Below the pieces are notes generated by a model, which did not search any database, was not told where the DNA came from, and saw only the letters and a program-made list of their open reading frames with translations. Source: a virus. From it: a stretch of 22,277 nt of DNA. The translations under genes were made by a program, and so were the position numbers. Of the stretch, positions 13,588 through 21,233 are shown piece after piece. Positions within the stretch are counted from its first letter, which is position 1. Each line of letters opens with the position of its first letter. The stretch spans positions 1-22,277 of the IMG/VR virus record IMGVR_UViG_3300009706_000068; one strand, 5' to 3'.

Positions 13588-14769
13588 ATGCCTAAATTAA
13601 GTCTATATAGACCAAACAAAGCAAATGATTATTCATTTCTTGATAAAACTGCATCTGAAATGTTTACTGTCGGCGGAGTAGATATTTATGTTCACAAATA
13701 CCTAGGACCTAAAACAGTTGGAGATAGCTCAATTCGCGATAATGACGATGTCACTCGTCCAGTTTACAATACATCTGATCCACTTTTTATTGAAGATTTA
13801 CTATTCCTAGAAAATAGAGATCGTGAATATGACGACGACGTCTATACAATGCGAGGTGTATATCAAGTCCAAAATATTGATTTTGACTTAACACAATTTG
13901 GCCTGTTTATGAGTGGCGACACACAATTTGTTACTTTTCATTATAATGATATGATCAATACCTTTGGTCGTAAATTAATGGCTGGAGATGTATTAGAGTT
14001 TCCTAATTTAAAAGATTATCACCCACTAGATTCAAGTGGGCCTAAAGCATTACCGAGATATTATGTAATACAAGATGCAAGTTTTGATAGTGAAGGGTTT
14101 AGCCAGACCTGGTATCCACATTTGTGGCGTGTTAAAGCAACACCATTAACAAGTAGTCAAGAGTACAATGATATACTTAACAAACCACTTGATCCTGATA
14201 ATCCATCTGCAGGTACTATTGATGATTTCTTAGGAACAAGGAAGAAAGACTTAGATATTAATGATACTATAGTTAGACAAGCAGAAATTGAACTTCCTGC
14301 GAGCGGCTATGATAATACGGGTTATTATATAACACCTACCGCAAAAGATGCACACGGTGTTTTCAAACCTGTAAATACACAAACTGTTACTAGTGATGGA
14401 ACTTCAGTTCCGGGCGAGACCCCAGAACCACAGGTTGATGGATATCTAGTTGGTTATTTAACAGGAGATGCTGTTTCACCTAATGGTTTAAATGTGACAC
14501 CAGGTGTTACATTTCCATCTGCTCCAGGAGTAGGAGATTATGCATTGAGATTAGATTACTCACCTAATAGATTATTTAGATATAATGGTTCAAGATGGGT
14601 TAAAGTAGAAGATGGTGTTAGAACTGATCTTACACCAGGGTCAGGTAGTGATGAAAGACAACTTAGTGGTTTCACTAATAATGATGATAATGTTACAACA
14701 GTAGATCGTGGATCAATAACTGGAAAACAAAGTTTATCAGATTTACTCTCGCCGAAAAAGGATAATTAA
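13588..14769 (+). CDS. gp14: Neck protein, gp14-like, with extended C-terminus
   Basis: This 393-aa protein is probably the T4 gp14 equivalent of the neck. It shares the order of features: GGVDIYVHKYLGP (residues 29-41; T4 MRGVECYYVPREYV), a middle region with FIEDLLFLENRDREY (67-81) and NIDFDLTQFGLFMSGDTQFVTF (97-117), then GRKLMAGDVLEFPN (127-140; T4 KEGDLIYFP) and PRYYVIQDASFD (156-167), and FSQTWYPHLWRVKATPL (171-187). T4 gp14 is 256 aa. The added C-terminal 150 residues include a W-box-like unit (316-339, GDYALRLD...FRYNGSRWVKV) like those in gp18 and gp15. It lies 2 nt before gp15, in T4 order, which supports the call. It is inverted relative to gp13. Confidence 0.65.
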   Translation: MPKLSLYRPNKANDYSFLDKTASEMFTVGGVDIYVHKYLGPKTVGDSSIRDNDDVTRPVYNTSDPLFIEDLLFLENRDREYDDDVYTMRGVYQVQNIDFDLTQFGLFMSGDTQFVTFHYNDMINTFGRKLMAGDVLEFPNLKDYHPLDSSGPKALPRYYVIQDASFDSEGFSQTWYPHLWRVKATPLTSSQEYNDILNKPLDPDNPSAGTIDDFLGTRKKDLDINDTIVRQAEIELPASGYDNTGYYITPTAKDAHGVFKPVNTQTVTSDGTSVPGETPEPQVDGYLVGYLTGDAVSPNGLNVTPGVTFPSAPGVGDYALRLDYSPNRLFRYNGSRWVKVEDGVRTDLTPGSGSDERQLSGFTNNDDNVTTVDRGSITGKQSLSDLLSPKKDN

Positions 14770-14771
14770 GA

Positions 14772-16187
14772 ATGCCAACTACAAATGATTTTTTTTATGA
14801 TCAACAGATAAGACGTTTCTTACTACAATTTACTCGCATGTTTTCTAATTATCAGGTAGAATATGGTAGAGATGCTACTGGGGCCGCTGGGTTAGTACGA
14901 GTACCAGTTAAATATGGTGATGCTAGTAGAAATGCCGCAGTAATTATACAAGAAAATTCTGCCAGTAAAATGCCTAGTTCACCATTATTAACATTTCACG
15001 TAACCGCTCTGGATTATGCTCGAGATAGAGTACAGGAACCATTTTTTCTTGACAAAAAGACTTTTAAACAACGTACTTGGAATGATGCTACACAATCATT
15101 TGAAGCTACACAAGGCAATGCTTTTACTGTAGAACGTTTAATGCCTGTACCTTTTGATCTTAAAATTAGTGTAGATGTTTGGACTACTAATACTACAATG
15201 AAATTACAAATTTTAGAACAAATATTAGTGTTGTTTAATCCATCAATGGAAATACAATCAACTGATAATTATATTGACTGGACAAGTTTATCTGTAGTTG
15301 AATTAGTTGGTGTAACTTGGTCATCAAGAAGTATACCTATGGGTAATGATAATCCAATTGATACAGCGACATTGAGTTTTCACTTACCAATATGGTTAAG
15401 TCCGCCAGCTCGTGTAACTAAAGCCGGTGTAATACATAAAATAATTGCTAGTATTTTTGATTCTAATGGTGATGCCGCAAATGCATTATTAAATGACGAT
15501 TTATTATTAGGAACAAGACAAAAAATTACGCCATTTGGATATCAAATTATAATACTTGGAAATCAAATACAAGTATTAAAAGAAGAAGCAGTTGAATATC
15601 AAGATGGTAGTTCAATCTTAGATCCAAGTCCAGAACAAGCAAGTAACGAATTATGGCATAGTGTAATTGATATGTATGGTGTTTTAAGAGCAGGTATTAG
15701 TCAAATACGTTTAACTATTGACGATAGTATTACTGAGGTTGTTGGAACATTAGCTTATCACCCAACCGATGATAGATTTATGCTATTTACTATAGACAAT
15801 GATAGTATTCCAGCAAATACATTAACAGCATTAAAAGCAGTTATTGATCCAGGTGCTAGTGGACCGGGTGCAGGATTGGATGCGGCAAGTACTGGTCAAA
15901 GATATTTATTAACAGGTAATGTTGGAGAATTTGCTAATGTTAGCCCACCTGGTGGTAATGTTAATCAGGACCCATCTGATGCTTGGGGTGCTTTAGTTGC
16001 TACAGAAAATCAAATTATTGAATTTGATGGTACAAACTGGGTTGTGTCTTTTGATGGTTCAGATACTAGTACATTACAATATGTTACTAATAGTACTACA
16101 TCTATTCAATATAAATGGGCCAATGGAAAATGGCAAAAAAGTTATCAAGGAATTTATGACGGGGGCGACTGGTCAATAGTACTATAA
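14772..16187 (+). CDS. gp15: Tail sheath stabiliser/completion protein gp15, with extra C-terminal domain
   Basis: This 471-aa protein is the gp15 equivalent that caps the tail and joins it to the neck. The start FFYDQQIRRFLLQFTRMFSNYQVEY (residues 7-31) with LVRVPVKYGD (41-50) matches T4 gp15 (FYNSSFRRYATLMGDLFSNIQI, FIRVPITYAS). VPFDLKISVDVWTTNTTMKLQILEQILVLFNPS (126-158) matches its YELSIFTRYEDDMFQIVEQILPYFQP. SFHLPIWLSPPA (202-213) ends the core. T4 gp15 is 272 aa; about 200 more residues here form a beta-rich extension with W-box-like units (EFDGTNWVV 417-425; YKWANGKWQK 447-456). Start ATG is 2 nt after gp14 stop, with AAGGAT upstream. Confidence 0.85.
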   Translation: MPTTNDFFYDQQIRRFLLQFTRMFSNYQVEYGRDATGAAGLVRVPVKYGDASRNAAVIIQENSASKMPSSPLLTFHVTALDYARDRVQEPFFLDKKTFKQRTWNDATQSFEATQGNAFTVERLMPVPFDLKISVDVWTTNTTMKLQILEQILVLFNPSMEIQSTDNYIDWTSLSVVELVGVTWSSRSIPMGNDNPIDTATLSFHLPIWLSPPARVTKAGVIHKIIASIFDSNGDAANALLNDDLLLGTRQKITPFGYQIIILGNQIQVLKEEAVEYQDGSSILDPSPEQASNELWHSVIDMYGVLRAGISQIRLTIDDSITEVVGTLAYHPTDDRFMLFTIDNDSIPANTLTALKAVIDPGASGPGAGLDAASTGQRYLLTGNVGEFANVSPPGGNVNQDPSDAWGALVATENQIIEFDGTNWVVSFDGSDTSTLQYVTNSTTSIQYKWANGKWQKSYQGIYDGGDWSIVL

Positions 16188-16619
16188 ATGAATAGTACAG
16201 TAAATGCGATTGGTGTATGGTTGTTTAGTCTTTCAACTAACAGATACCTATATCTACTAAGAAACGATCATAAACACCCAGGTGCCTGGGGTTTACCAGG
16301 TGGCAAAATTGAAGATAATGAAAGTTTAATTAATGCAATAGAACGAGAATGTAAAGAAGAATTAGGCAACTTTCCTGACATTATTAAATTAATACCTATA
16401 GAACAATTTACTAGCCCAGATGGTAAATTTGTTTATCATACTTTTTTTGGATCTGTAAAACACGAATTTATCCCAAATTTAAATAACGAACATTTAGGAT
16501 ATAGTTGGGTTGATTCAGGTTATATTCCAAAGCCATTACATCCAGGACTATGGTCTACAATAAACATTGATGAGATTCAAAGTAAAATTAAAATTATTGA
16601 ATTAGATATTACTAATTAA
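16188..16619 (+). CDS. Nudix hydrolase
   Basis: This 143-aa protein hydrolyses a nucleoside-diphosphate-linked substrate; which one cannot be read from the sequence. The Nudix box is present: GGKIEDNE, seven residues, then RECKEELG, fitting Gx5Ex7REUxEExGU except that the last hydrophobic residue is Asn. The N-terminal strand NAIGVWLFSL and LLRNDHKHPGAWGLPGGK are typical, so is a second-half HTFFGSV strand. The ATG directly follows the gp15 stop (TAAATG) with no Shine-Dalgarno, so translation probably depends on coupling to gp15. Its stop codon overlaps the stop of the minus-strand gene at 16616. Being in a late structural unit is unusual for a metabolic enzyme. Confidence 0.9.
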   Translation: MNSTVNAIGVWLFSLSTNRYLYLLRNDHKHPGAWGLPGGKIEDNESLINAIERECKEELGNFPDIIKLIPIEQFTSPDGKFVYHTFFGSVKHEFIPNLNNEHLGYSWVDSGYIPKPLHPGLWSTINIDEIQSKIKIIELDITN

Positions 16620-17344
16620 ACAGTATTACCGATATCGTTATCAATCTTACCGTGGAATTCAAAACTACTACCGGCTTTAGGAGTAACTGTTCCAGATGCT
16701 GTTTTTAACTTTATAGTTAAATTTCCGCCTGTTACTGTTCTTAATGTTCCGGTTACATTAATATGTGTTGTTTCAGCAGTATTAACTTTAGTATCTACCG
16801 TTGTGGCAGTTTGTAAGGATACTTCTTTTCTACCAGCAGTTGGTGAATGAGAAGTAACTAATGCGAAACATTCGGCTATGTCGCCACTTGCATCTGTTAA
16901 CTCGACTGAAACATTTCCAGTACTACTATTAGTAGCAATACAATTAATATTAAAATCATATGATCTAGCCGCGGCAAGTGTGGCACTCTTTCCAAAAGCA
17001 TCTGTTGCTGTAGATGAAATTGTACTACGATCTACTATTATATAATGATAAATTGTTTCAATGCCGGTATTTTGAGTACTTCCATCACCTAGTTTAAGAT
17101 TACCACTAATATTAGTTGGTACTGATGTAATAACAACTTGACCTGTGCCAGTTGGAGTAATATTAATATTACCATTAGTATTAGTACTAGCTATTACATT
17201 CGTAGATATTTTAACATTTGAACTTACCGGACCGGCTAAGTAAATTTCATCAAAATTATCATTTGCCTTATCGAATGCGGTACGTAACGGGTCTCCGGTG
17301 TTGTCGTTTGCAGTAACACCAATATTAACAGTCTGTTTTGCCAT
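16616..17344 (-). CDS. Fibre-associated structural protein with NIG-TANDxTGDPLR N-terminus
   Basis: This 242-aa protein starts with a module very common in marine T4-like phage virion proteins: VNIGVTANDNTGDPLRTAFDKANDNFDEIY (residues 6-35), thought to be an attachment or oligomerisation module. A repetitive N/T/G-rich segment (40-95, NINITPTGTGQVVI and GNLKLGDG) follows, then a C-terminal beta-rich domain (about 98-242, YHYIIVDRSTISSTATDAF... ending KAGSSFEFHGKIDND). It probably is a fibre or baseplate-attached decoration protein. A late promoter and AGGAATTAAGG lie upstream. The final three bases overlap the Nudix stop on the other strand. Confidence 0.75.
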   Translation of the reverse strand: MAKQTVNIGVTANDNTGDPLRTAFDKANDNFDEIYLAGPVSSNVKISTNVIASTNTNGNINITPTGTGQVVITSVPTNISGNLKLGDGSTQNTGIETIYHYIIVDRSTISSTATDAFGKSATLAAARSYDFNINCIATNSSTGNVSVELTDASGDIAECFALVTSHSPTAGRKEVSLQTATTVDTKVNTAETTHINVTGTLRTVTGGNLTIKLKTASGTVTPKAGSSFEFHGKIDNDIGNTV

Positions 17345-17370
17345 TGCCTTAATTCCTCATTATTTTAATA

Positions 17371-17377
17371 TATTTAT
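17371..17377 (-). promoter_or_regulatory. T4-type late promoter ATAAATA
   Basis: ATAAATA, 26 nt upstream of the ATG at 17344, directly adjoining the stop codon of the 2OG-oxygenase gene (17378). GAGGAATTAAGG lies between box and start. Confidence 0.75.
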
Positions 17378-17914
17378 CTATTCTAACATATAACTAATAT
17401 CTTCGTCAAATCCAATAGTCATAGTCATTCTTGTATTCTTATCCTTATCAAGTATAACTTCATGCCCTACTTGTGGGTTCATTACTATAGGTCTTACTAA
17501 TTCTACCTGATCTATATACTCATAGGGTGGAGGAAGTGTACTATAATAATAAATAATTCCGTTAGGTAATTGCTGAATTCCTACATTATTTGGGTCTATA
17601 TCTAAAAATCTAGTATATGAGTTCTTACAATTTTTTAGTGGCCATAAAAATCTAACACCCTTTAAAGCATCAATATGGGGACCGCCATTATCATCAGTAG
17701 TTATAACTAATGATATTGCATTTGGTGTTAAATTGAAATCTTTAAATACTTCGGTTAATTCAGGAATATAATCTAATACATTATCAAGTGGAAGATTATT
17801 CCAATATAAATCTGATTCTAATAAATCGGTATGATATTTTGTAATATATTCTAATACTTTCTTAGAAATTAACTCATGATTTGGAATATTATCTAGATAC
17901 TTATATGGTTGCAT
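17378..17914 (-). CDS. Putative 2OG-Fe(II) dioxygenase
   Basis: This 178-aa protein has the residues of a double-stranded beta-helix Fe(II)/2-oxoglutarate oxygenase: H80-I-D82 (GGPHIDALK), a distal H151 (VGHEVIL) and an Arg at 162 (TRMTMTIGF), 11 residues after the distal His, where the 2OG-binding Arg usually sits. Between them, FLWPLKNCKNSYTRF (89-103) is the usual strand after HxD in related marine phage proteins. The N-terminal 60 residues are helical (HELISKKVLEYI). The family is frequent in T4-like cyanophages and pelagiphages, with unknown substrate. Its position among fibre genes suggests hydroxylation of a virion protein or a surface sugar, but this is inference. The late box is only 5 nt before the ATG and no Shine-Dalgarno is seen. 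Confidence 0.75.
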   Translation of the reverse strand: MQPYKYLDNIPNHELISKKVLEYITKYHTDLLESDLYWNNLPLDNVLDYIPELTEVFKDFNLTPNAISLVITTDDNGGPHIDALKGVRFLWPLKNCKNSYTRFLDIDPNNVGIQQLPNGIIYYYSTLPPPYEYIDQVELVRPIVMNPQVGHEVILDKDKNTRMTMTIGFDEDISYMLE

Positions 17915-17919
17915 TATCT

Positions 17920-17926
17920 TATTTAT
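17920..17926 (-). promoter_or_regulatory. T4-type late promoter ATAAATA, 5 nt from start codon
   Basis: Exact ATAAATA ending 5 nt before the ATG of the putative oxygenase, without a Shine-Dalgarno. The spacing is identical to that at 9047-9053. Confidence 0.6.
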
Positions 17927-17952
17927 TGGTCGATAATGTAACTAATTAATTA

Positions 17953-18624
17953 TTAATTATTATTAATAAGAACTTCAATAGTACCTGTTAATAATGAATC
18001 TTTTTCTTCTAATGCTTTACCTATTACTATACCGGGTTTTAAGTCATCTGGATCACAAGCACAAGCATGTCCAGAGGTTGAAGATGTTACTAATAAATCT
18101 CCTGCACTAACTTTGCCAACAACTTTACAAGGTACACGACCTAAAAGTGCAACAAATTGTCCTTCATGATCTGAATTCATCATTAGAGCTGGATTTTCAG
18201 AAACAACACCAATAACTTTATGATCGTTAGCACTAGTAGACTGTGTTACTTCTTTCTCTCCACCAATTACTATAACAGTACCATAATCATATTCCTGATC
18301 TGTTGTATAAATTTCAGCTACATCAGCATATTTGGCCGAAGATGACAACCCATATATTGTTGCAAATTTATTATCACTTTGGCCAATATCACCTGTGCCA
18401 TTGCTACCACTTTTAGTAATAGCAGTTATTGTTGGTGCCGTTAATGTTTTATTAGTTAAAGTTTGTGTTGCTGTATCTGACACAAGGGTATGTCCGCCGG
18501 CTGTTGACCCATCATGGACAACTAAGGTATCAAGTGTTACATCCACTGTTAGTTCACCCAAAGCGCCAGTAAAGGCATTGTTTTGAGTTGTTGTTCCTCT
18601 TCTAAATTGTAATACTGATGGCAT
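17953..18624 (-). CDS. Tail fibre/tip-like protein with FRRGTT N-terminal and ADVAE C-terminal domains
   Basis: This 223-aa protein starts with LQFRRGTTTQNNAFTGALGEL (residues 5-25) and TLVVHDGSTAGGHTL (33-47), the N-terminal module found in many phage fibre and tropism proteins. A linker carries TQTLTNKTLTAP (53-64), also present in the two large fibre proteins of this window. The C-terminal domain begins SAKYADVAEIYTTDQEYDYGTVIVIGGEKEVT (about 96-127) and continues with VIGVVSENPALMMN and FVALLGRVPCKVVGKVSAGDLLVTS. It is widespread at the ends of marine phage fibres and may act in folding or self-processing. A late promoter and AGAGGAT support the start. Likely a virion fibre-end protein. 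Confidence 0.75.
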   Translation of the reverse strand: MPSVLQFRRGTTTQNNAFTGALGELTVDVTLDTLVVHDGSTAGGHTLVSDTATQTLTNKTLTAPTITAITKSGSNGTGDIGQSDNKFATIYGLSSSAKYADVAEIYTTDQEYDYGTVIVIGGEKEVTQSTSANDHKVIGVVSENPALMMNSDHEGQFVALLGRVPCKVVGKVSAGDLLVTSSTSGHACACDPDDLKPGIVIGKALEEKDSLLTGTIEVLINNN

Positions 18625-18643
18625 AAATTTATCCTCTTTTTAG

Positions 18644-18650
18644 TATTTAT
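18644..18650 (-). promoter_or_regulatory. T4-type late promoter ATAAATA
   Basis: ATAAATA (context GAGATAAATACTAAA) lies 19 nt upstream of the ATG at 18624, with AGAGGAT as ribosome site. It lies between this gene and the stop codon of the large fibre gene (18657). Confidence 0.8.
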
Positions 18651-18656
18651 CTCTGA

Positions 18657-20843
18657 TTACGCGTTAACATAAGCTTCACTAGACCCACAATCTACCGTAT
18701 CTGTAGAACCTACTGGATCCATTTGATCTAAATTCTTACTGGTTGGTTGGTTAAAAGCATCTACTATGGCAACGAGTGGCGATTCTGATTGAGCTAAATC
18801 ATAATTGTCAGACCCATCAATCCATTGTCCATGTTTTCCTGAATTAACATATCCTGCTTTACCGAAAGTGTCAACATAAGCCTTGACTGATTGTTGGGTT
18901 GGAATTAAAGTTGCTGAATCAGATGCCATATTATCTTCATCTACAAAGGCTGTTGCTGTTATTGAACCATCAGATAAACTTCCAAAAGTAAGAGTATCTG
19001 TAACCGTGCAATTATCTGCAATAGTCACTACAGAAGTTGTATGTCCTATTGTAACAGCAATACCTGATGTTTCAGTTGCTATCTTTAAGGCACCTACTGC
19101 ATTTGTAATATAAGAATTAGTGGCGTCATGATACAATGTCATATCACTAGACGCACCCCACATTGCCTTGGCATTATCTGGAAACAGAATATCATCTGTG
19201 CCTGTTGGTACTGTAAATACTGTACCGTCTGCGTCATTCTTTAAGGTTACATCACTAGTAGAACCCTGTCCTGTTAAAATAAGTCCTTCTGCAGACGTAT
19301 ATCCTATTGCGGCATTATCGCCAGCCGCAGTATCTCCATCTGCATTTAGAGTAGCACCAGTAATATCGCCTGTAACATCTAAGTTACCACCACTGCTAAG
19401 TGACATCTTTTCAGCGGCCGCTTCGCTTGCCGCTGTTTTAAAGCTAAGTTTAGTTGCGTTATTATCAGCGGCAAAAGTATCTTCTGCAATCGCTGATATT
19501 CCAGCCGCAGTAAGGATAGCATCTGTACCACCTGAATCTCCAGCAGTAAAATTAATTGTACCGATGACTTCATCGGCAATAATATCATCTTCTTCTGATT
19601 TTAAATTAAATATAATCGGTGTGTTATCGCCTGCGGCAGTATGTGTTAATGTTAACCCTACATCTGCGACATGAGTTAATGTTATTTCTTGATTATCACC
19701 AAAATTAACAACTGCACCATCTGCTAAGAATAAATCAGACCACTCTAATGAAGCAGAACCTAATGCTTGTCCGTCAGCAGAGGTCGGTGTGTTTGCCGCT
19801 ACTGCTCCCCATGTTAATGTTCCAGAGCCGTCTGTCTTTAATGCATGTCCATCTGAACCATCAGCGGACGGCAATACGTAAACTTGACTACTTGAAACTG
19901 TAGCAGGCGCCTCAAATGCGACATATTCTCCACCAGAAGCGTCTTGAAATCTTAATTCTGCTCTCGCTAACATATCAATATTCGTATTGATTTGTGGAGC
20001 AGTTAATGTTTTGTTTGTAAGTGTTTGAGAGCCAGTAAGTGTAGTAACAGTTGAATCTATAGCTATATCATCTGCATTTGCAGTAATACCTGTGCCACCA
20101 ATAACATTTACAGTTGCGGCTCCAGAAGTTGCTCCACCAGTTAAACCAGTACCAGCGACAACTGAGGTAATATCTCCTGCGCCGGAATCAACGTATGCTT
20201 TTACTGATTGTTGGGTTGGAATTAAAGTTGCTGAGTCTGATGACATATCATCTTCATCTACAAAGGCTGTTGCTGTTATTGACCCATCTGATAAACTAGC
20301 AAATGTTACTGTTCCACTAGCAGTTAGGTTTCTTAAACCAGAAGCAACATCTGCTGAACCATCTAATACTAATGCTTTATTGGCGGCACCAGCACCGTTT
20401 GTGATACCATCTAATTTTTCTAGGTCGACTTCGGACATGCTCGCAGACCCTATAATAAACGAACCACCTGATGTAATATTACCCACAACAGTCACATTTG
20501 TTGTGCCTGTAGGAATCTCTAGGACATCTGCGTCAGCATCATTCTTGATTGTAACGTCATTAGTAGAACCTTGTCCTGTTAGAATTAATCCTTCTGCTGA
20601 GGTATATCCTATTGCGGCATTATCGCCAGCCGCAGTATCTCCTGATGGTTCAACTGTAGTTCCGATTACAACACCTGTTGAAGTAATTGCACCACTACCT
20701 ATTGTTCCTAAACCAGTTAATGTTGAATTAAGATCATCTCCTGTTATTGTACCATCAACAATTTTAGCAGATGTAATAATACTATTTTCAATATCGTCTG
20801 CTGTTAAAGGCGCCTCAGCTGGTCTTTTACCTATATAAGCCAT
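18657..20843 (-). CDS. Large repetitive tail fibre protein
   Basis: This 728-aa fibre protein begins MAYIGKRPAEAPLTADDIEN, an N-terminal module common in marine phage fibres that probably attaches to the baseplate. The rest is built from short beta-rich repeats: GDTAAGDNAAIGYTSAEG (residues about 68-85 and again near 502), DEDDMSSDSATLIPTQQSVKAY (about 196-217 and, with changes, near 634), DITSVVAGTGLTGG, SQTLTNKTLTAP, and MWGASSDMTLYHD (about 559). The last 70 residues (GYVNSGKHGQWIDGSD... to AYVNA) are non-repetitive and may be the tip. No enzymatic or autoprotease chaperone domain is visible. It shares long near-identical segments with the neighbouring fibre gene to the right. The start is 1 nt after the 121-aa gene stop (TAAGATG), so the two are coupled. 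Confidence 0.85.
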   Translation of the reverse strand: MAYIGKRPAEAPLTADDIENSIITSAKIVDGTITGDDLNSTLTGLGTIGSGAITSTGVVIGTTVEPSGDTAAGDNAAIGYTSAEGLILTGQGSTNDVTIKNDADADVLEIPTGTTNVTVVGNITSGGSFIIGSASMSEVDLEKLDGITNGAGAANKALVLDGSADVASGLRNLTASGTVTFASLSDGSITATAFVDEDDMSSDSATLIPTQQSVKAYVDSGAGDITSVVAGTGLTGGATSGAATVNVIGGTGITANADDIAIDSTVTTLTGSQTLTNKTLTAPQINTNIDMLARAELRFQDASGGEYVAFEAPATVSSSQVYVLPSADGSDGHALKTDGSGTLTWGAVAANTPTSADGQALGSASLEWSDLFLADGAVVNFGDNQEITLTHVADVGLTLTHTAAGDNTPIIFNLKSEEDDIIADEVIGTINFTAGDSGGTDAILTAAGISAIAEDTFAADNNATKLSFKTAASEAAAEKMSLSSGGNLDVTGDITGATLNADGDTAAGDNAAIGYTSAEGLILTGQGSTSDVTLKNDADGTVFTVPTGTDDILFPDNAKAMWGASSDMTLYHDATNSYITNAVGALKIATETSGIAVTIGHTTSVVTIADNCTVTDTLTFGSLSDGSITATAFVDEDNMASDSATLIPTQQSVKAYVDTFGKAGYVNSGKHGQWIDGSDNYDLAQSESPLVAIVDAFNQPTSKNLDQMDPVGSTDTVDCGSSEAYVNA
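18871..18990 (-). repeat. Fibre repeat, SVKAY/TAFVDED unit, copy 1
   Basis: It encodes the GSITATAFVDEDNMASDS...QQSVKAYVD unit. The same DNA segment, with scattered differences, recurs at about 20187-20310, 21284-21360 (partial) and 21598-21740. Confidence 0.8.
19138..19166 (-). repeat. 29-bp exact repeat shared between two fibre genes (copy A)
   Basis: Identical to 22242-22270. It lies inside a longer similar region encoding the MWGASSDMTLYHD to SGIAVTIGH segment. Confidence 0.9.
19297..19337 (-). repeat. 41-bp exact direct repeat within large fibre gene (copy A)
   Basis: Identical over 41 bp to 20602-20642; encodes part of GDTAAGDNAAIGYTSAEG. Such identity over 1.3 kb distance can promote recombination. 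Confidence 0.9.
20187..20310 (-). repeat. Fibre repeat, SVKAY/TAFVDED unit, copy 2
   Basis: Second copy of the unit in the large fibre gene, very close to the copy at 18871-18990. Confidence 0.8.
20602..20642 (-). repeat. 41-bp exact direct repeat within large fibre gene (copy B)
   Basis: Partner of 19297-19337, identical over 41 bp. Confidence 0.9.
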
Positions 20844-20844
20844 C

Positions 20845-21210
20845 TTACGTTATCTCCATTATAGACAATGTGCCAGAAACTTTATCAGCTACAGAACAAT
20901 CTATTTTTAAAACATCTGTAGTTTCCAGAACTACTTTTCCACCTGATAATAATTCTAATGAACTTCCAACTGGTATAGAAACATCTTTCACTAAAAATGA
21001 TGTTCCATTTGCAACATTGTTTGCACCATTACGATTTGCAGTATCACTTTCAAGTTCTACTTCAACTGTAACTACCGCAGAATGAATATTAGTAAGTATT
21101 AAACCAAGTACAACTGTTGTTGTTGAACTTGCTACTGTGTACATTGTGTAAGGTGTTCCAGCAGAAGCTGGTTCTGCCGCAAAAGTTACACATTTAAAAG
21201 TATTTGCCAT
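20845..21210 (-). CDS. Small beta-rich structural protein between fibre genes
   Basis: This 121-aa protein is predicted almost all beta, with alternating hydrophobic strands (TVVLGLILTNIHSAVVTVEVELES, residues about 32-55; IPVGSSLELLSGGKVVLETTDVLKID, about 78-103) and a final strand TLSIMEI. Similar small proteins lie next to fibre genes in T4-like marine phages and are taken as virion components; a trimeric collar or fibre connector is plausible. No catalytic motif is seen. The start has AAAGGAAA at good spacing and a late promoter 16 nt upstream. It begins a two-gene unit with the large fibre. Confidence 0.7.
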   Translation of the reverse strand: MANTFKCVTFAAEPASAGTPYTMYTVASSTTTVVLGLILTNIHSAVVTVEVELESDTANRNGANNVANGTSFLVKDVSIPVGSSLELLSGGKVVLETTDVLKIDCSVADKVSGTLSIMEIT

Positions 21211-21226
21211 ATTTATTTCCTTTTAT

Positions 21227-21233
21227 TATTTAT
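21227..21233 (-). promoter_or_regulatory. T4-type late promoter ATAAATA
   Basis: ATAAATA lies 16 nt upstream of the ATG at 21210 and overlaps the TAA stop (21230-21232) of the preceding fibre gene. AAAGGAAA is the ribosome site. Confidence 0.75.

Noticed and set aside
16183-16189. TATAAAT at the gp15/Nudix junction as a late promoter
   Set aside because: It overlaps the gp15 stop and the Nudix ATG and lacks the final A of the box. It is explained by the TAA-ATG junction.
19168-20838. Long plus-strand open frames opposite the large fibre gene
   Set aside because: Mirror translations of the repetitive fibre codons (Pro/Ser/Val-rich), with no start signals and no family pattern.
21210-21216. 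Second ATAAATA overlapping the ATG of the 121-aa gene
   Set aside because: It overlaps the start codon itself, so it could not make a functional message. The box at 21227-21233 is the better promoter.
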